From positions 1 through 61,764 of the forward strand of contig JALSNQ010000002.1 of assembly GCA_026986905.1 (NCBI GenBank): 61,764 nucleotides of DNA. The letters are read 5' to 3'. Made by a program: the position numbers and the translations under genes. This stretch comes from Thermofilaceae archaeon (GTDB lineage: Archaea > Thermoproteota > Thermoprotei > Thermofilales > Thermofilaceae). Below the pieces are notes generated by a model. That model did not search any database. It worked only from the letters and a program-made list of their open reading frames with translations, and was not told where the DNA came from. Shown here piece after piece: positions 1-7,246 of the stretch. Numbering within the stretch: position 1 is the first letter of the stretch; every line of letters begins with the position of its first letter.

Positions 1-42
1 GCGAAAACGGGTAGGCCGCCGGCTATCTGCTAGCCCCCACAG

Positions 43-342
43 CTATATCTCCTCGAGGTCTGTTACAAAGTACTTGGAAGAATTCTTTGAGACCTGTAGC
101 GTTATCCAAGCCTTAAGTTCCAGCGCTGACTGCTTGTCGAGCACGAGGATCACTCTTCTGCCGCCGAGGGGGTCATCGACTTCTTCTACCTCCTCTACGC
201 CGAGGTCTTTGAGGTGCTTCTTTAGGCCTTCCTCGTATAGCCTGTAAGGTATGTTGAAGAACACGTGGCTAGTGTTCTCTATAATGACTATCTCCTCCTC
301 CATGACTGGCCAGCGGAGCCATTCTCTCCTCACGTCCAGCAC
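43..342 (-). CDS. Hypothetical protein, 99 aa
   Basis: I do not recognise this protein. It is a small, acidic, soluble-looking chain with no signal peptide, membrane segment or cysteine motif. The GTG at 342 is preceded, on the minus strand, by an AT-rich box at 368-374, about 25-30 nt upstream, which fits a leaderless start; an ATG at 303 is the alternative and would remove 13 residues. It is divergent from the disulfide oxidoreductase gene at 455. The coding frame is credible because it is uninterrupted, uses the local AGG/ATA codon style and has its own promoter-like sequence, but there is no family evidence. Confidence 0.55.
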   Translation of the reverse strand: MLDVRREWLRWPVMEEEIVIIENTSHVFFNIPYRLYEEGLKKHLKDLGVEEVEEVDDPLGGRRVILVLDKQSALELKAWITLQVSKNSSKYFVTDLEEI

Positions 343-365
343 CCTCGATCATAACATTGCCGGGC

Positions 366-390
366 CGATATTATGGCAATCATTTAAAAT
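366..390. promoter_or_regulatory. Divergent TATA-like boxes
   Basis: Two AT-rich boxes lie in the divergent gap: ATATTAT at 368-374, suitably placed for the minus-strand gene starting at 342, and TTTAAA at 383-388, which could serve the plus-strand gene starting at 455 with a leader of roughly 40 nt. Inferred from position and composition only. Confidence 0.4.
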
Positions 391-454
391 TCGCCTAGGG
401 CTTGAAGGGTAAGGTATATCTTCTACGCTGCAGAGTGAGGCTGGGTGCAATGTT

Positions 455-1204
455 ATGCCGGTTGAATACGACGAGGGGCTCGTAAACGAGCTCAGGCAGA
501 TGCTGAGAGCGCTGGAGAACCCTGTTACAATCTACTTCTTCGTTGACCCCGAAGCACACTGCCACTACTGTGAAGACACCGAGCAAATACTGAAGCTGGT
601 CACAATGGCCTCTGACGGCAAGGTCAGCTACGCTAAGCTCGAGAAGGGATCTCCCGAGGCGGAGAAGTATAGGATAGACATGTTTCCGGCGCTGCTCATA
701 CATGGAAAGGAGGAGTGGAATATAAGGTACTTCGGCATACCAGCGGGGTACGAGTTTGGAGCCTTCGTGGAAGACATAATAGACGTGTCTAGGGGTAGCA
801 CGGAGCTTTCCCCCTACCTCGCAGAGCTTCTCCGGAAGTACGTCACCAAGCCGACGAGGATAATGATCTTCGTCACGCCCACTTGCCCCTACTGCCCGCT
901 CGCTGTGAGGGCGGCCCACCGCTTCGCGATGGCGAACAAGAACATCTACGGGGATATGATAGAAGCCCTAGAATTCCCGGATCTAGCCGATAGGTACGGT
1001 GTCTACGCTGTTCCAAAGAACGTGATACAGGTTGACGGCGAGGACAAGGTGGAGTTCGAGGGCGCCGCGCCGGATCCCTACTTTGTCGCAAAGGTTTTGG
1101 AGGCGTATGAGGTCGAGATACCTAAGGAGCTTGAGGACGCCATACTGGGTATAGGTGAGCCGAAGGAGACATACGTGGACGAGGAACTCGGACACGGCCA
1201 CTAG
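455..1204 (+). CDS. Protein disulfide oxidoreductase (glutaredoxin-like PDO)
   Basis: This is the cytosolic protein disulfide oxidoreductase typical of hyperthermophiles, two thioredoxin folds in one chain that form, shuffle or reduce disulfides. Both redox sites are visible: Cys36-His-Tyr-Cys39 in the N-terminal unit and Cys144-Pro-Tyr-Cys147 in the C-terminal unit, each after a beta strand ending in a small or polar residue. At 249 aa it is slightly longer than family members I know, because of an acidic tail ending in Gly-His-Gly-His. The ATG at 455 follows a purine-rich stretch. The two CxxC sites and the overall length make the assignment firm; the in vivo substrate cannot be read from sequence. 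Confidence 0.9.
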   Translation: MPVEYDEGLVNELRQMLRALENPVTIYFFVDPEAHCHYCEDTEQILKLVTMASDGKVSYAKLEKGSPEAEKYRIDMFPALLIHGKEEWNIRYFGIPAGYEFGAFVEDIIDVSRGSTELSPYLAELLRKYVTKPTRIMIFVTPTCPYCPLAVRAAHRFAMANKNIYGDMIEALEFPDLADRYGVYAVPKNVIQVDGEDKVEFEGAAPDPYFVAKVLEAYEVEIPKELEDAILGIGEPKETYVDEELGHGH

Positions 1205-1227
1205 AGGTAAAACTATTTTTATGGCTG

Positions 1228-1299
1228 TCACCCGTATCTTTTCCGGGTGATGGAGACGCTGGGCGTATGGTTCTAAGAGCCCGGCAGGAACCCATCACC
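1228..1299 (+). promoter_or_regulatory. Structured intergenic element before valS
   Basis: Three inverted repeats crowd this gap. TCACCCG (1228-1234) pairs perfectly with CGGGTGA (1244-1250). GGTGATGG (1246-1253) pairs perfectly with CCATCACC (1292-1299), and inside that stem GCTGGGC (1258-1264) pairs with GCCCGGC (1279-1285) with one G-U. The first pairing and the long stem share bases 1246-1250, so they exclude each other. A TATA-like run (about 1210-1221) lies upstream and a second (TTATAT, about 1300-1305) just downstream, so this may be a small RNA gene rather than a valS leader. Confidence 0.35.
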
Positions 1300-1324
1300 T
1301 TATATCTCCTAGCTTCTATTAGGG

Positions 1325-3775
1325 GTGGTTGCGATGGCCCAGGCTAGTGAGGAGTTTCCAAAGAGGTACGACTTCGCCGAGATAGAGGAAAAGTGGCAGC
1401 GCAGGTGGGAAGAAGCTGGGCTGTACAGGTTCGACAGGGATGACCGGGAGAGGCCTACCTATAGCATAGATACCCCGCCTCCCTACCCGAGCGGTGAAGT
1501 CCACGTCGGTAATGCCCTCAACTTCTCCTACATAGACTTTGTCGCCAGGTATAAGAGGATGCGGGGCTACAACGTGCTCTTCCCCCAGGGCTGGGACTGC
1601 CACGGCCTCCCCACGGAGGTTAGGGTTGAGAAGGAGACTGGGAAGAGGAAGAGCGAGTACGACCCACAGGAGTTCATCGAGCTGTGTAGGAAATATACTC
1701 TCGAGTGGATAAAGCCTATGAGGAAGGCTCTGAAGTCCCTCGGCCTAAGCATAGACTGGTCGACAGAGTACGTGACCATGGATCCCGACTATTGGAGGAG
1801 GACCCAGATAAGCTTTATCCGCATGTACAGGAAGGGGCTGGTTTACAGGGGGGAGCACCCGGTCATATGGTGCCCCCGCTGCGAGACGGCAATAGCCGAG
1901 GCCGAGGTAGAGTATGTCGAGAAGGACAGGCCCCTCTATTACTTCAAGTTCCAGGTGGAGGAGACTGGGGAGGATCTAGTAATAGCGTCTACCAGGCCTG
2001 AACTACTGCCCTCCTGCGTGGCTGTCGCTGTTCACCCGGAGGATGAGAGGTATAAGCACCTTGTCGGCAAGCACGCGGTGGTTCCCATATATGGGCGCCG
2101 CGTACCGATAATCGCCGACGAGGAGGTTGAGAGAAGCTTTGGCACTGGCGCCGTGATGATATGCACGTACGGCGACAAGACAGACGTTAAGTGGCAGAAA
2201 CGCTACAATCTCCCAGTAATAATTTCTATAACCGAGAAGGGTGTTATGAACGAGAATGCCGGGCCCCTTAAGGGCCTCAAGGTAGAGGAGGCGAGGCGGC
2301 GTATAGTTGAACTTCTAAGGGAGAAAGGGCTCCTCGTGAAGACGGAGACTGTAAAAAGTAGCGTCGGGACATGCTGGAGGTGTCACACTCCGGTCGAAAT
2401 ACTTCCAAAGTATCAATGGTTCGTCAAGTCTAGGGAGCTCGCCGAGAAGGTGCTTGAGGAGGCCCACAGGGTTAAGTGGGTGCCGCCCTATATGTACAAG
2501 AGGCTTGAAAACTGGGTTAAAAGCCTGGACTGGGATTGGGTGATTTCGCGGCAGAGGCTCTTCGCAACTCCTTTCCCAGTCTACTATTGTAAAAAGTGCG
2601 GGCACGTCATAGTTGTCGACGAGAAGGACACGCCGATAGATCCCCGGAAAGACCCGCCGCCTGTTGAGAAGTGTCCGGTTTGCGGGTCGAGGGAGCTGGT
2701 GGGGGAGACCGATGTAATGGACACGTGGATGGACTCCAGCATTACCGCGGCTGTGCATGCCGGATGGCCGGACAACATGGATGAACGACTGTTTCCAGCG
2801 GACTTGCAGCCTAACGGGTACGATATAATAAGGACGTGGGATTATTATCTTATTCTACGAGGTATTGCGCTTTTCGGAAAAACACAGTTTAAGACGGCAC
2901 TCATAAACGGGATGGTACGCGGCACTGACGGGAGGATGATGCATAAAAGCTACGGAAACTACGTCTCGCTGCTCGAGGTGATAGAGAGGTATGGCGCCGA
3001 CACCTTCAGGCTGTGGGTTGCCACGGCCGCCACCACGGGGCAGGATGTAAGGTTCAGCTGGGACGGCTTAAAGTATACCAAGAGGTTCCTGACTAAGATC
3101 TGGAACGCCAGCCGCTTCGCCTACCGCTACCTAAAGGACTACAAGCTGGACAGCGTGGAGACTCCAACCCTTACGCCCGTTGATCACTGGATTCTAAGAG
3201 AGCTATCAGATACCATCAGAACAGTAACGGAGAGCATGGAAAAATTCGACTTCCAGGGCGCCGCTTTGAAGCTCATAGACTTCGCGTGGCATAAGCTTTG
3301 CGACCACTACCTTGAAGCAATAAAGTACAGGCTTTCAGAGGGGAACGATGATGCGGCGCTCTACACGCTCTCGAAAGTCCTCCTGGCTCTCTACAGGATG
3401 CTTAGCGTCTTCACGCCTCACATAGCCGAAGAGCTGTATCACAGGTTGTTCCCCGGGTACATGTGGGAAAGCATAACTACGGCTCCGTGGCCCGAGCCCC
3501 TAAGCTTCGATGAAGAGGCGGCGAGGATAGGCGAGCTCGCTGTAGACGTGATAGCTGAGGGTCGTCGCTTAAAGCATGATCTCCGCATACCGCTTGGCTC
3601 GGAGATAGCGAAGATAATAGTACATGCCGACGAGGAGCGGGCAAGGATGATAGAAAAGGTGTCGAGGGATATTGCCGGGACGCTCCGCGCTAGGGAGATC
3701 GAAATAAGGATCGGCGAGGGCGGCGACAGGAAGGTTGAGGGCGTAGAGGGCGTCTCTATATCCGTGCTGAGATAG
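1325..3775 (+). CDS. valS: Valyl-tRNA synthetase
   Basis: Class I aminoacyl-tRNA synthetase that charges tRNA-Val. The HIGH-type motif is His-Val-Gly-Asn at residues 60-63 after the PPPYPSGE strand, and the KMSKS-type motif is Met-Met-His-Lys-Ser at about 538-542. The editing (CP1) domain, zinc-type cysteines (WCPRCE and a later CKKCG ... CPVCG) and an anticodon-binding C-terminal half are all present. ValRS is favoured over IleRS and LeuRS by the DTWMDSS segment and the archaeal ValRS-like PQGWDCHGLPTEVRVEKE block. 816 aa fits archaeal ValRS. GTG 1325 or ATG 1334 could be the start; ATG 1334 follows an AGGGGTGG ribosome-binding-like stretch. Confidence 0.9.
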   Translation: MVAMAQASEEFPKRYDFAEIEEKWQRRWEEAGLYRFDRDDRERPTYSIDTPPPYPSGEVHVGNALNFSYIDFVARYKRMRGYNVLFPQGWDCHGLPTEVRVEKETGKRKSEYDPQEFIELCRKYTLEWIKPMRKALKSLGLSIDWSTEYVTMDPDYWRRTQISFIRMYRKGLVYRGEHPVIWCPRCETAIAEAEVEYVEKDRPLYYFKFQVEETGEDLVIASTRPELLPSCVAVAVHPEDERYKHLVGKHAVVPIYGRRVPIIADEEVERSFGTGAVMICTYGDKTDVKWQKRYNLPVIISITEKGVMNENAGPLKGLKVEEARRRIVELLREKGLLVKTETVKSSVGTCWRCHTPVEILPKYQWFVKSRELAEKVLEEAHRVKWVPPYMYKRLENWVKSLDWDWVISRQRLFATPFPVYYCKKCGHVIVVDEKDTPIDPRKDPPPVEKCPVCGSRELVGETDVMDTWMDSSITAAVHAGWPDNMDERLFPADLQPNGYDIIRTWDYYLILRGIALFGKTQFKTALINGMVRGTDGRMMHKSYGNYVSLLEVIERYGADTFRLWVATAATTGQDVRFSWDGLKYTKRFLTKIWNASRFAYRYLKDYKLDSVETPTLTPVDHWILRELSDTIRTVTESMEKFDFQGAALKLIDFAWHKLCDHYLEAIKYRLSEGNDDAALYTLSKVLLALYRMLSVFTPHIAEELYHRLFPGYMWESITTAPWPEPLSFDEEAARIGELAVDVIAEGRRLKHDLRIPLGSEIAKIIVHADEERARMIEKVSRDIAGTLRAREIEIRIGEGGDRKVEGVEGVSISVLR

Positions 3776-3869
3776 CCAGTTTATGGGTTAGAAATATTTT
3801 ATTTAAAACCCTTTGTCGAGGAACAAAATGATTTGAGTATTTTATTTTTATTACAAAACCATCCTAATG

Positions 3870-3880
3870 TTTATAAAATA
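3870..3880 (+). promoter_or_regulatory. TATA box for first V4R-like paralog
   Basis: TTTATAAAATA lies about 22-32 nt before the ATG at 3902, the spacing expected for a leaderless crenarchaeal transcript. It supports the start at 3902 rather than the longer frame opening at the TTG at 3833. Confidence 0.5.
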
Positions 3881-3901
3881 ATTATTAGATATAATAATGC
3901 G

Positions 3902-4360
3902 ATGGATGAGAATCCTGCGAAGAAAAATCTACTTCTAACTATAATTTATAGTGTTGAAAAGACGTTGTGGGATGCACTTGGCAAAAGCAGCTTCGCCTTG
4001 TTACCGTTTATAGGCGAAAATCTCTGCGAGGAATTGAATATAAGTACTTGTGAAGACGAATACGAGAGTTCCGGTAATGCTATAAAAACTGTTAGTGGTG
4101 ATTTTGTTAAACTCGGGATATTTGATAGCTTGTCGATGTCTGACAGCGACAGTAAAATTGATGTAACAATAAACGGTTGTATGTTGCTACCCGTCGAGAA
4201 AAAACTCTTAGAGAGCGGGGTTAAGCCCTTCGTGTGCCCTGTAATGAACTCCATGATGTACGTGCTCAGGGAGAGGGTGAGGGTAAAGGCTAGGGTGAAG
4301 AGTATAACCGTTGATGATAGGAAAGGAGTCTGTAATATAGTAATTGAAAAAATTCTGTGA
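3902..4360 (+). CDS. V4R-like domain protein, paralog A
   Basis: A 152-aa protein that I can relate securely only to its downstream neighbour. Both share a core with KxLWDALGK, an LPFIGE-type block, a GC...VEKKLLESGVKPFVCP block, MNS and a C-terminal IxVD...VC segment. The pattern of a Cys-Pro pair, a helix and a final Asp...Cys strand resembles V4R / hydrocarbon-binding domains, but this is a weak inference. Codon use is much more AT-rich than its neighbours and the flanks are AT-rich too. The acidic central segment is shorter and more degenerate than in paralog B, suggesting relaxed or divergent evolution. Ligand and role are unknown. Confidence 0.6.
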   Translation: MDENPAKKNLLLTIIYSVEKTLWDALGKSSFALLPFIGENLCEELNISTCEDEYESSGNAIKTVSGDFVKLGIFDSLSMSDSDSKIDVTINGCMLLPVEKKLLESGVKPFVCPVMNSMMYVLRERVRVKARVKSITVDDRKGVCNIVIEKIL

Positions 4361-4466
4361 TAAAGACGTTAATTTCACCATAAAATGATTTGTATCTACG
4401 TGATTTTCAGCCGCTTATTAGGAAAAAATCTATAGGCGTCGAGTGCCTCCTCTACTAGGTGGATTT

Positions 4467-4940
4467 ATGGCCGAGAAGGAGAAGTGCGGTATAGAGCTAA
4501 AGTTGTTGAAAACGATACTTTACGGCGTGGAGAAGGCGCTCTGGGACGCGCTCGGTAAGGGTAGTTTAGCATTTACACCATTTATAGGGGAGAAGATATA
4601 TGAAGAAGTTGGGCAGCAGTTCGGGAAGCGTATCGAAAACTCTTCTCTCCAGGAGCTCTTAGAGGAAATTGGCCGCTTCTACACGGAGAAGACGGGCTTC
4701 AGCAAAAGTTTCCGTACAGAGATTACTGATAGCCGTTACACGCTCTACGTTGAAGGATGTCAGCTCATGGATGTTGAAAAGAAGCTGATAGAGGACGGTG
4801 TTACCCCATTTATATGCCCCTTGATGAACTCGGTGGCCTACCTTGTGAGGAAGAAGCTGGGGGTGAAGAGCCGTATCACGGAGATAAACGTGGATCCTGA
4901 AAGGGCTGTGTGTAAGCTTTCCTTCGAAGTCATTAAGTAG
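4467..4940 (+). CDS. V4R-like domain protein, paralog B
   Basis: A 157-aa tandem paralog of the preceding gene, with clear similarity over its length: KALWDALGKGSLAF, PFIGEK, a VEKKLIEDGVTPFICP block, the MNS triad and a C-terminal VD...AVCKL strand. ATG 4467 is chosen because it follows an AGGTGG ribosome-binding-like stretch; the frame opens upstream at a GTG without support. Codon use is closer to the chromosomal norm than paralog A. The fold may belong to the V4R ligand-binding class, by the conserved cysteines and late Asp-Cys strand, but I cannot confirm that. The pair stands between valS and a UxaE-like gene without an obvious shared pathway. Confidence 0.65.
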   Translation: MAEKEKCGIELKLLKTILYGVEKALWDALGKGSLAFTPFIGEKIYEEVGQQFGKRIENSSLQELLEEIGRFYTEKTGFSKSFRTEITDSRYTLYVEGCQLMDVEKKLIEDGVTPFICPLMNSVAYLVRKKLGVKSRITEINVDPERAVCKLSFEVIK

Positions 4941-5021
4941 TTTTCCGTAAGCCCCCTCATCTATCTGGGATATATGTGTTGTTTTTAACGTTGATTTAGG
5001 GTTACTGGGAATCTATAAGTG

Positions 5022-6470
5022 ATGGTCGAGACACCCCTGTATCTCGGAGTTATCCACCACCCCGCCATAGGTATAAGGATACCTGAAGTGTTGCTTCAGG
5101 GGATACTGGCAGCTTTTAGAAAGCACGCTGTCGCAGGCACGTTGATGCTGTCATATGGCAGGGAGACCGCGCCGGAGTACGTTATTAACGCGGAGCCCGG
5201 TGCCTACGAGATAACGAGGGGGCACACGGGTACGTCGATTAAAAGGTACCTTACTCTTGCCGGTGAAGCCGCGCGCCGCTGGAATGTTCCTGTAGAACTG
5301 GAGGCTGACCACGTAACCCTGTCGACGTCTAGCGTGAAGGCGGTTAAGAGGATATCCGGCGTCAAAGAGGTCGCGGAGGCGTCTGGAGAGGAGTTGGAGG
5401 AGGCTTTACGCTATATTCGGGATGAAGTTAGGGAGGCCGTTGAGACGGGTTATATAAGGTTTTATACCATTGACACGTGCGACTTGATCCACTATAGGGC
5501 TGAGAGGGAATCGATCGGGGATGTAGAGGCGGAGTTCGAGGAAATCGATAACGGTGATAGGCTGCTTAAGCGGTATTTAGGAAGGAGTTTTACGGCTATA
5601 GGTGAGAGCGGCCGCGCCTACTATTACAGGTTTAGCGAAGACGAGGTCAAGAGGCTGGCCGTAAAGTATTGGAGGAGCATTGAGGGCGTCGAGAAGGTCC
5701 TTGATATTATTAGGGAGAATACCCCCTGGGAGTTTGGAGTCGAGATAGCGTTTGACGAGACACCTGGCCTTACAAGGCCCAAAGAGATGCTCTTCTTCCT
5801 AAACGAGCTCTGGGAGAGGGGGATAAACGTCGACTATATAGCGCCAAACGTGGGGTTTGAGAAAAAGCAGGACTACAGGGGTAGCGTGGCTGAGCTGTAT
5901 AAGAGGGTTGACGAGGCCGCGGCTGTAGCGCTGCGGTACGGGGCTTTGCTGTCCTTCCATAGTGGAAGCGGGTCGAGCCCGTGGAGCGGTAAGGGGCCGG
6001 GGGTGTATGAGGCGCTCCTGTCGGCTACGGGTGGCAGGCTAAAGTATAAGGTATCTGGCGTCTACTACGAGCTCCTACTCGAGATAATGGCCGCGCAGCC
6101 TAGGGGTAGCAGGGCTAGAGCGCTTTACGAGGAGATCTACGAGGAGGTTATAAGGTACGTGCGGCGCGAGGTCGAGGATAAGGGGCCTCTGTACAGCGGC
6201 GTGCTTGTGAGGCAGCTTGAAGACTATGACAGGCTTGTGGAAAGGCTGGGGGACAGATATCCTCCTTGGGCGGATGTTTTCCGCTACTACTCGTTCCTTG
6301 CCCTAAACATTAGGAAGCGGGGTAGAAGGGTTTACAGGGAGGGTATAGTCGAGCTGTACGAGGAAGACGGGCTTTTCCGGAGTCTCGTTGACCGCGGCGT
6401 GGAGGAGCTTACCTCTAGGCTGATAGAAGGTCTCGAGTTCGGGGGAAATATCGAGTTGCTCGGAAAGTAG
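5022..6470 (+). CDS. UxaE-family (tagaturonate epimerase-like) protein
   Basis: About 482 aa, resembling the UxaE / tagaturonate epimerase family. The telling region is a strand with EIAFDET, then an NVDYIAPNVGFEKK segment and a FHSGSGSSPWSGKG block, all of which have counterparts in UxaE where metal and sugar-acid ligands are held. A long helical C-terminal portion follows. The GTG at 5019 immediately precedes the ATG at 5022, and an AT-rich promoter-like run (about 4980-4990) lies upstream. No other hexuronate genes are nearby, so the substrate may differ; the name denotes family, not proven reaction. Confidence 0.6.
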   Translation: MVETPLYLGVIHHPAIGIRIPEVLLQGILAAFRKHAVAGTLMLSYGRETAPEYVINAEPGAYEITRGHTGTSIKRYLTLAGEAARRWNVPVELEADHVTLSTSSVKAVKRISGVKEVAEASGEELEEALRYIRDEVREAVETGYIRFYTIDTCDLIHYRAERESIGDVEAEFEEIDNGDRLLKRYLGRSFTAIGESGRAYYYRFSEDEVKRLAVKYWRSIEGVEKVLDIIRENTPWEFGVEIAFDETPGLTRPKEMLFFLNELWERGINVDYIAPNVGFEKKQDYRGSVAELYKRVDEAAAVALRYGALLSFHSGSGSSPWSGKGPGVYEALLSATGGRLKYKVSGVYYELLLEIMAAQPRGSRARALYEEIYEEVIRYVRREVEDKGPLYSGVLVRQLEDYDRLVERLGDRYPPWADVFRYYSFLALNIRKRGRRVYREGIVELYEEDGLFRSLVDRGVEELTSRLIEGLEFGGNIELLGK

Positions 6471-6525
6471 CCGGGCGAAATACACTTTTCTAACCTTTTC
6501 CAAGGTTATGGGCTGGGTGGAGGGC

Positions 6526-6783
6526 ATGAGGGGCAGGGTTGCATCGTTTAGGAGAGGGGGTAACAGGTATTACGGGAGGCAGGTGATAATAGTCGTCCAG
6601 GACGCTGAAGGAGGCTTTCACAGGCTGGTTGGTCGTAGGGTTGTGTGGAAGCACCCTAAGACGGGGGAAGTCTTTTCTGGGCGGATTGTTAGGCTCCATG
6701 GACGCAGGGGGAGGGTTATAGCCTATTTTAAGCGGCAGCTACCCGGAGAGGCTGTTGGCAGCGTGGTCGAGATAGAGGAGTAG
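6526..6783 (+). CDS. rpl35ae: 50S ribosomal protein L35Ae
   Basis: Small basic ribosomal protein of the archaeal/eukaryotic L35Ae family, part of the large subunit. The C-terminal block GRIVRLHGRRGRVIAYF followed by LPGEAVGS is diagnostic, as is the N-terminal RGRV...FRRG segment. The ATG at 6526 is preferred over the ATG at 6508: it matches the usual N-terminus of the family and follows a GGTGGAGG ribosome-binding stretch, giving 85 aa, a normal size. It stands alone, outside the main ribosomal clusters. Confidence 0.88.
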   Translation: MRGRVASFRRGGNRYYGRQVIIVVQDAEGGFHRLVGRRVVWKHPKTGEVFSGRIVRLHGRRGRVIAYFKRQLPGEAVGSVVEIEE

Positions 6784-6961
6784 GGGCTCAGCCGCGACGG
6801 CCTTCATCACTGTGTCAATTCGGGTTCAAGTCTTCATAGCCCCCCTTCAAAAGGGATAGCTGGCTCGCTATAATCTTATCTAGTCAGAGCCCCCAGGGCC
6901 CCATGTTTGCCGGGGATGTCTCTTGTGAAGGGCTCGGAGGCGATGCAGGCTTCTTCACTTC

Positions 6962-7147
6962 TCAGTGCCGCCTGAGTTCGTCATAGCCCGTGTCCCTATA
7001 GCGTCTGATAGGTACAATTATCTTCCTCGCGTCGCGCCTCGTGCGCCAGTGCTTATACTCTATGGCGAATACTATTAGCAGCAGTATGAGCGCTATAGCC
7101 CCCAGTAGTAGTCCTATAAACTCGGCTAGGCTGAGCACTATCTCCAT
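6962..7147 (-). CDS. Small membrane protein, 61 aa
   Basis: A short protein with one strong hydrophobic helix (about residues 8-32, rich in Leu, Ile and Val with GLLLGAIALILLLIV) followed by a very basic, Arg-rich tail (KHWRTRRDARK), so the C-terminus is probably cytoplasmic. ATG 7147 is chosen because an AT-rich box lies about 25-35 nt upstream on the minus strand (7172-7182), fitting leaderless expression; the frame extends 8 residues further. I do not recognise a family. The 180 nt between it and rpl35ae hold no gene that I can support. Confidence 0.5.
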   Translation of the reverse strand: MEIVLSLAEFIGLLLGAIALILLLIVFAIEYKHWRTRRDARKIIVPIRRYRDTGYDELRRH

Positions 7148-7246
7148 ACGTGAGTATATGTGCCGGATCAACGTATATTACGCTGATTTTTGAGATAGGC
7201 AGTAGGCGTAGCGCTGTATCGGGCCAGCCGTGCCGGGTGCGGTTCT

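Noticed and set aside
395-919. Long minus-strand frame (174 codons) across the disulfide oxidoreductase gene
   Set aside because: Antisense of a protein with two clear CxxC sites, and crosses the divergent promoter.
1325-3775. Leucyl- or isoleucyl-tRNA synthetase as an alternative for valS
   Set aside because: The DTWMDSS segment, WCPRCETAIAEAEVEY block and archaeal ValRS-type HIGH region favour ValRS.
6783-6843. GGGGCT ... AGCCCC with a GGTTCAAGTC T-loop-like stretch, like a tRNA remnant
   Set aside because: Only 61 nt, the T stem does not pair and no anticodon arm is visible; may be chance.
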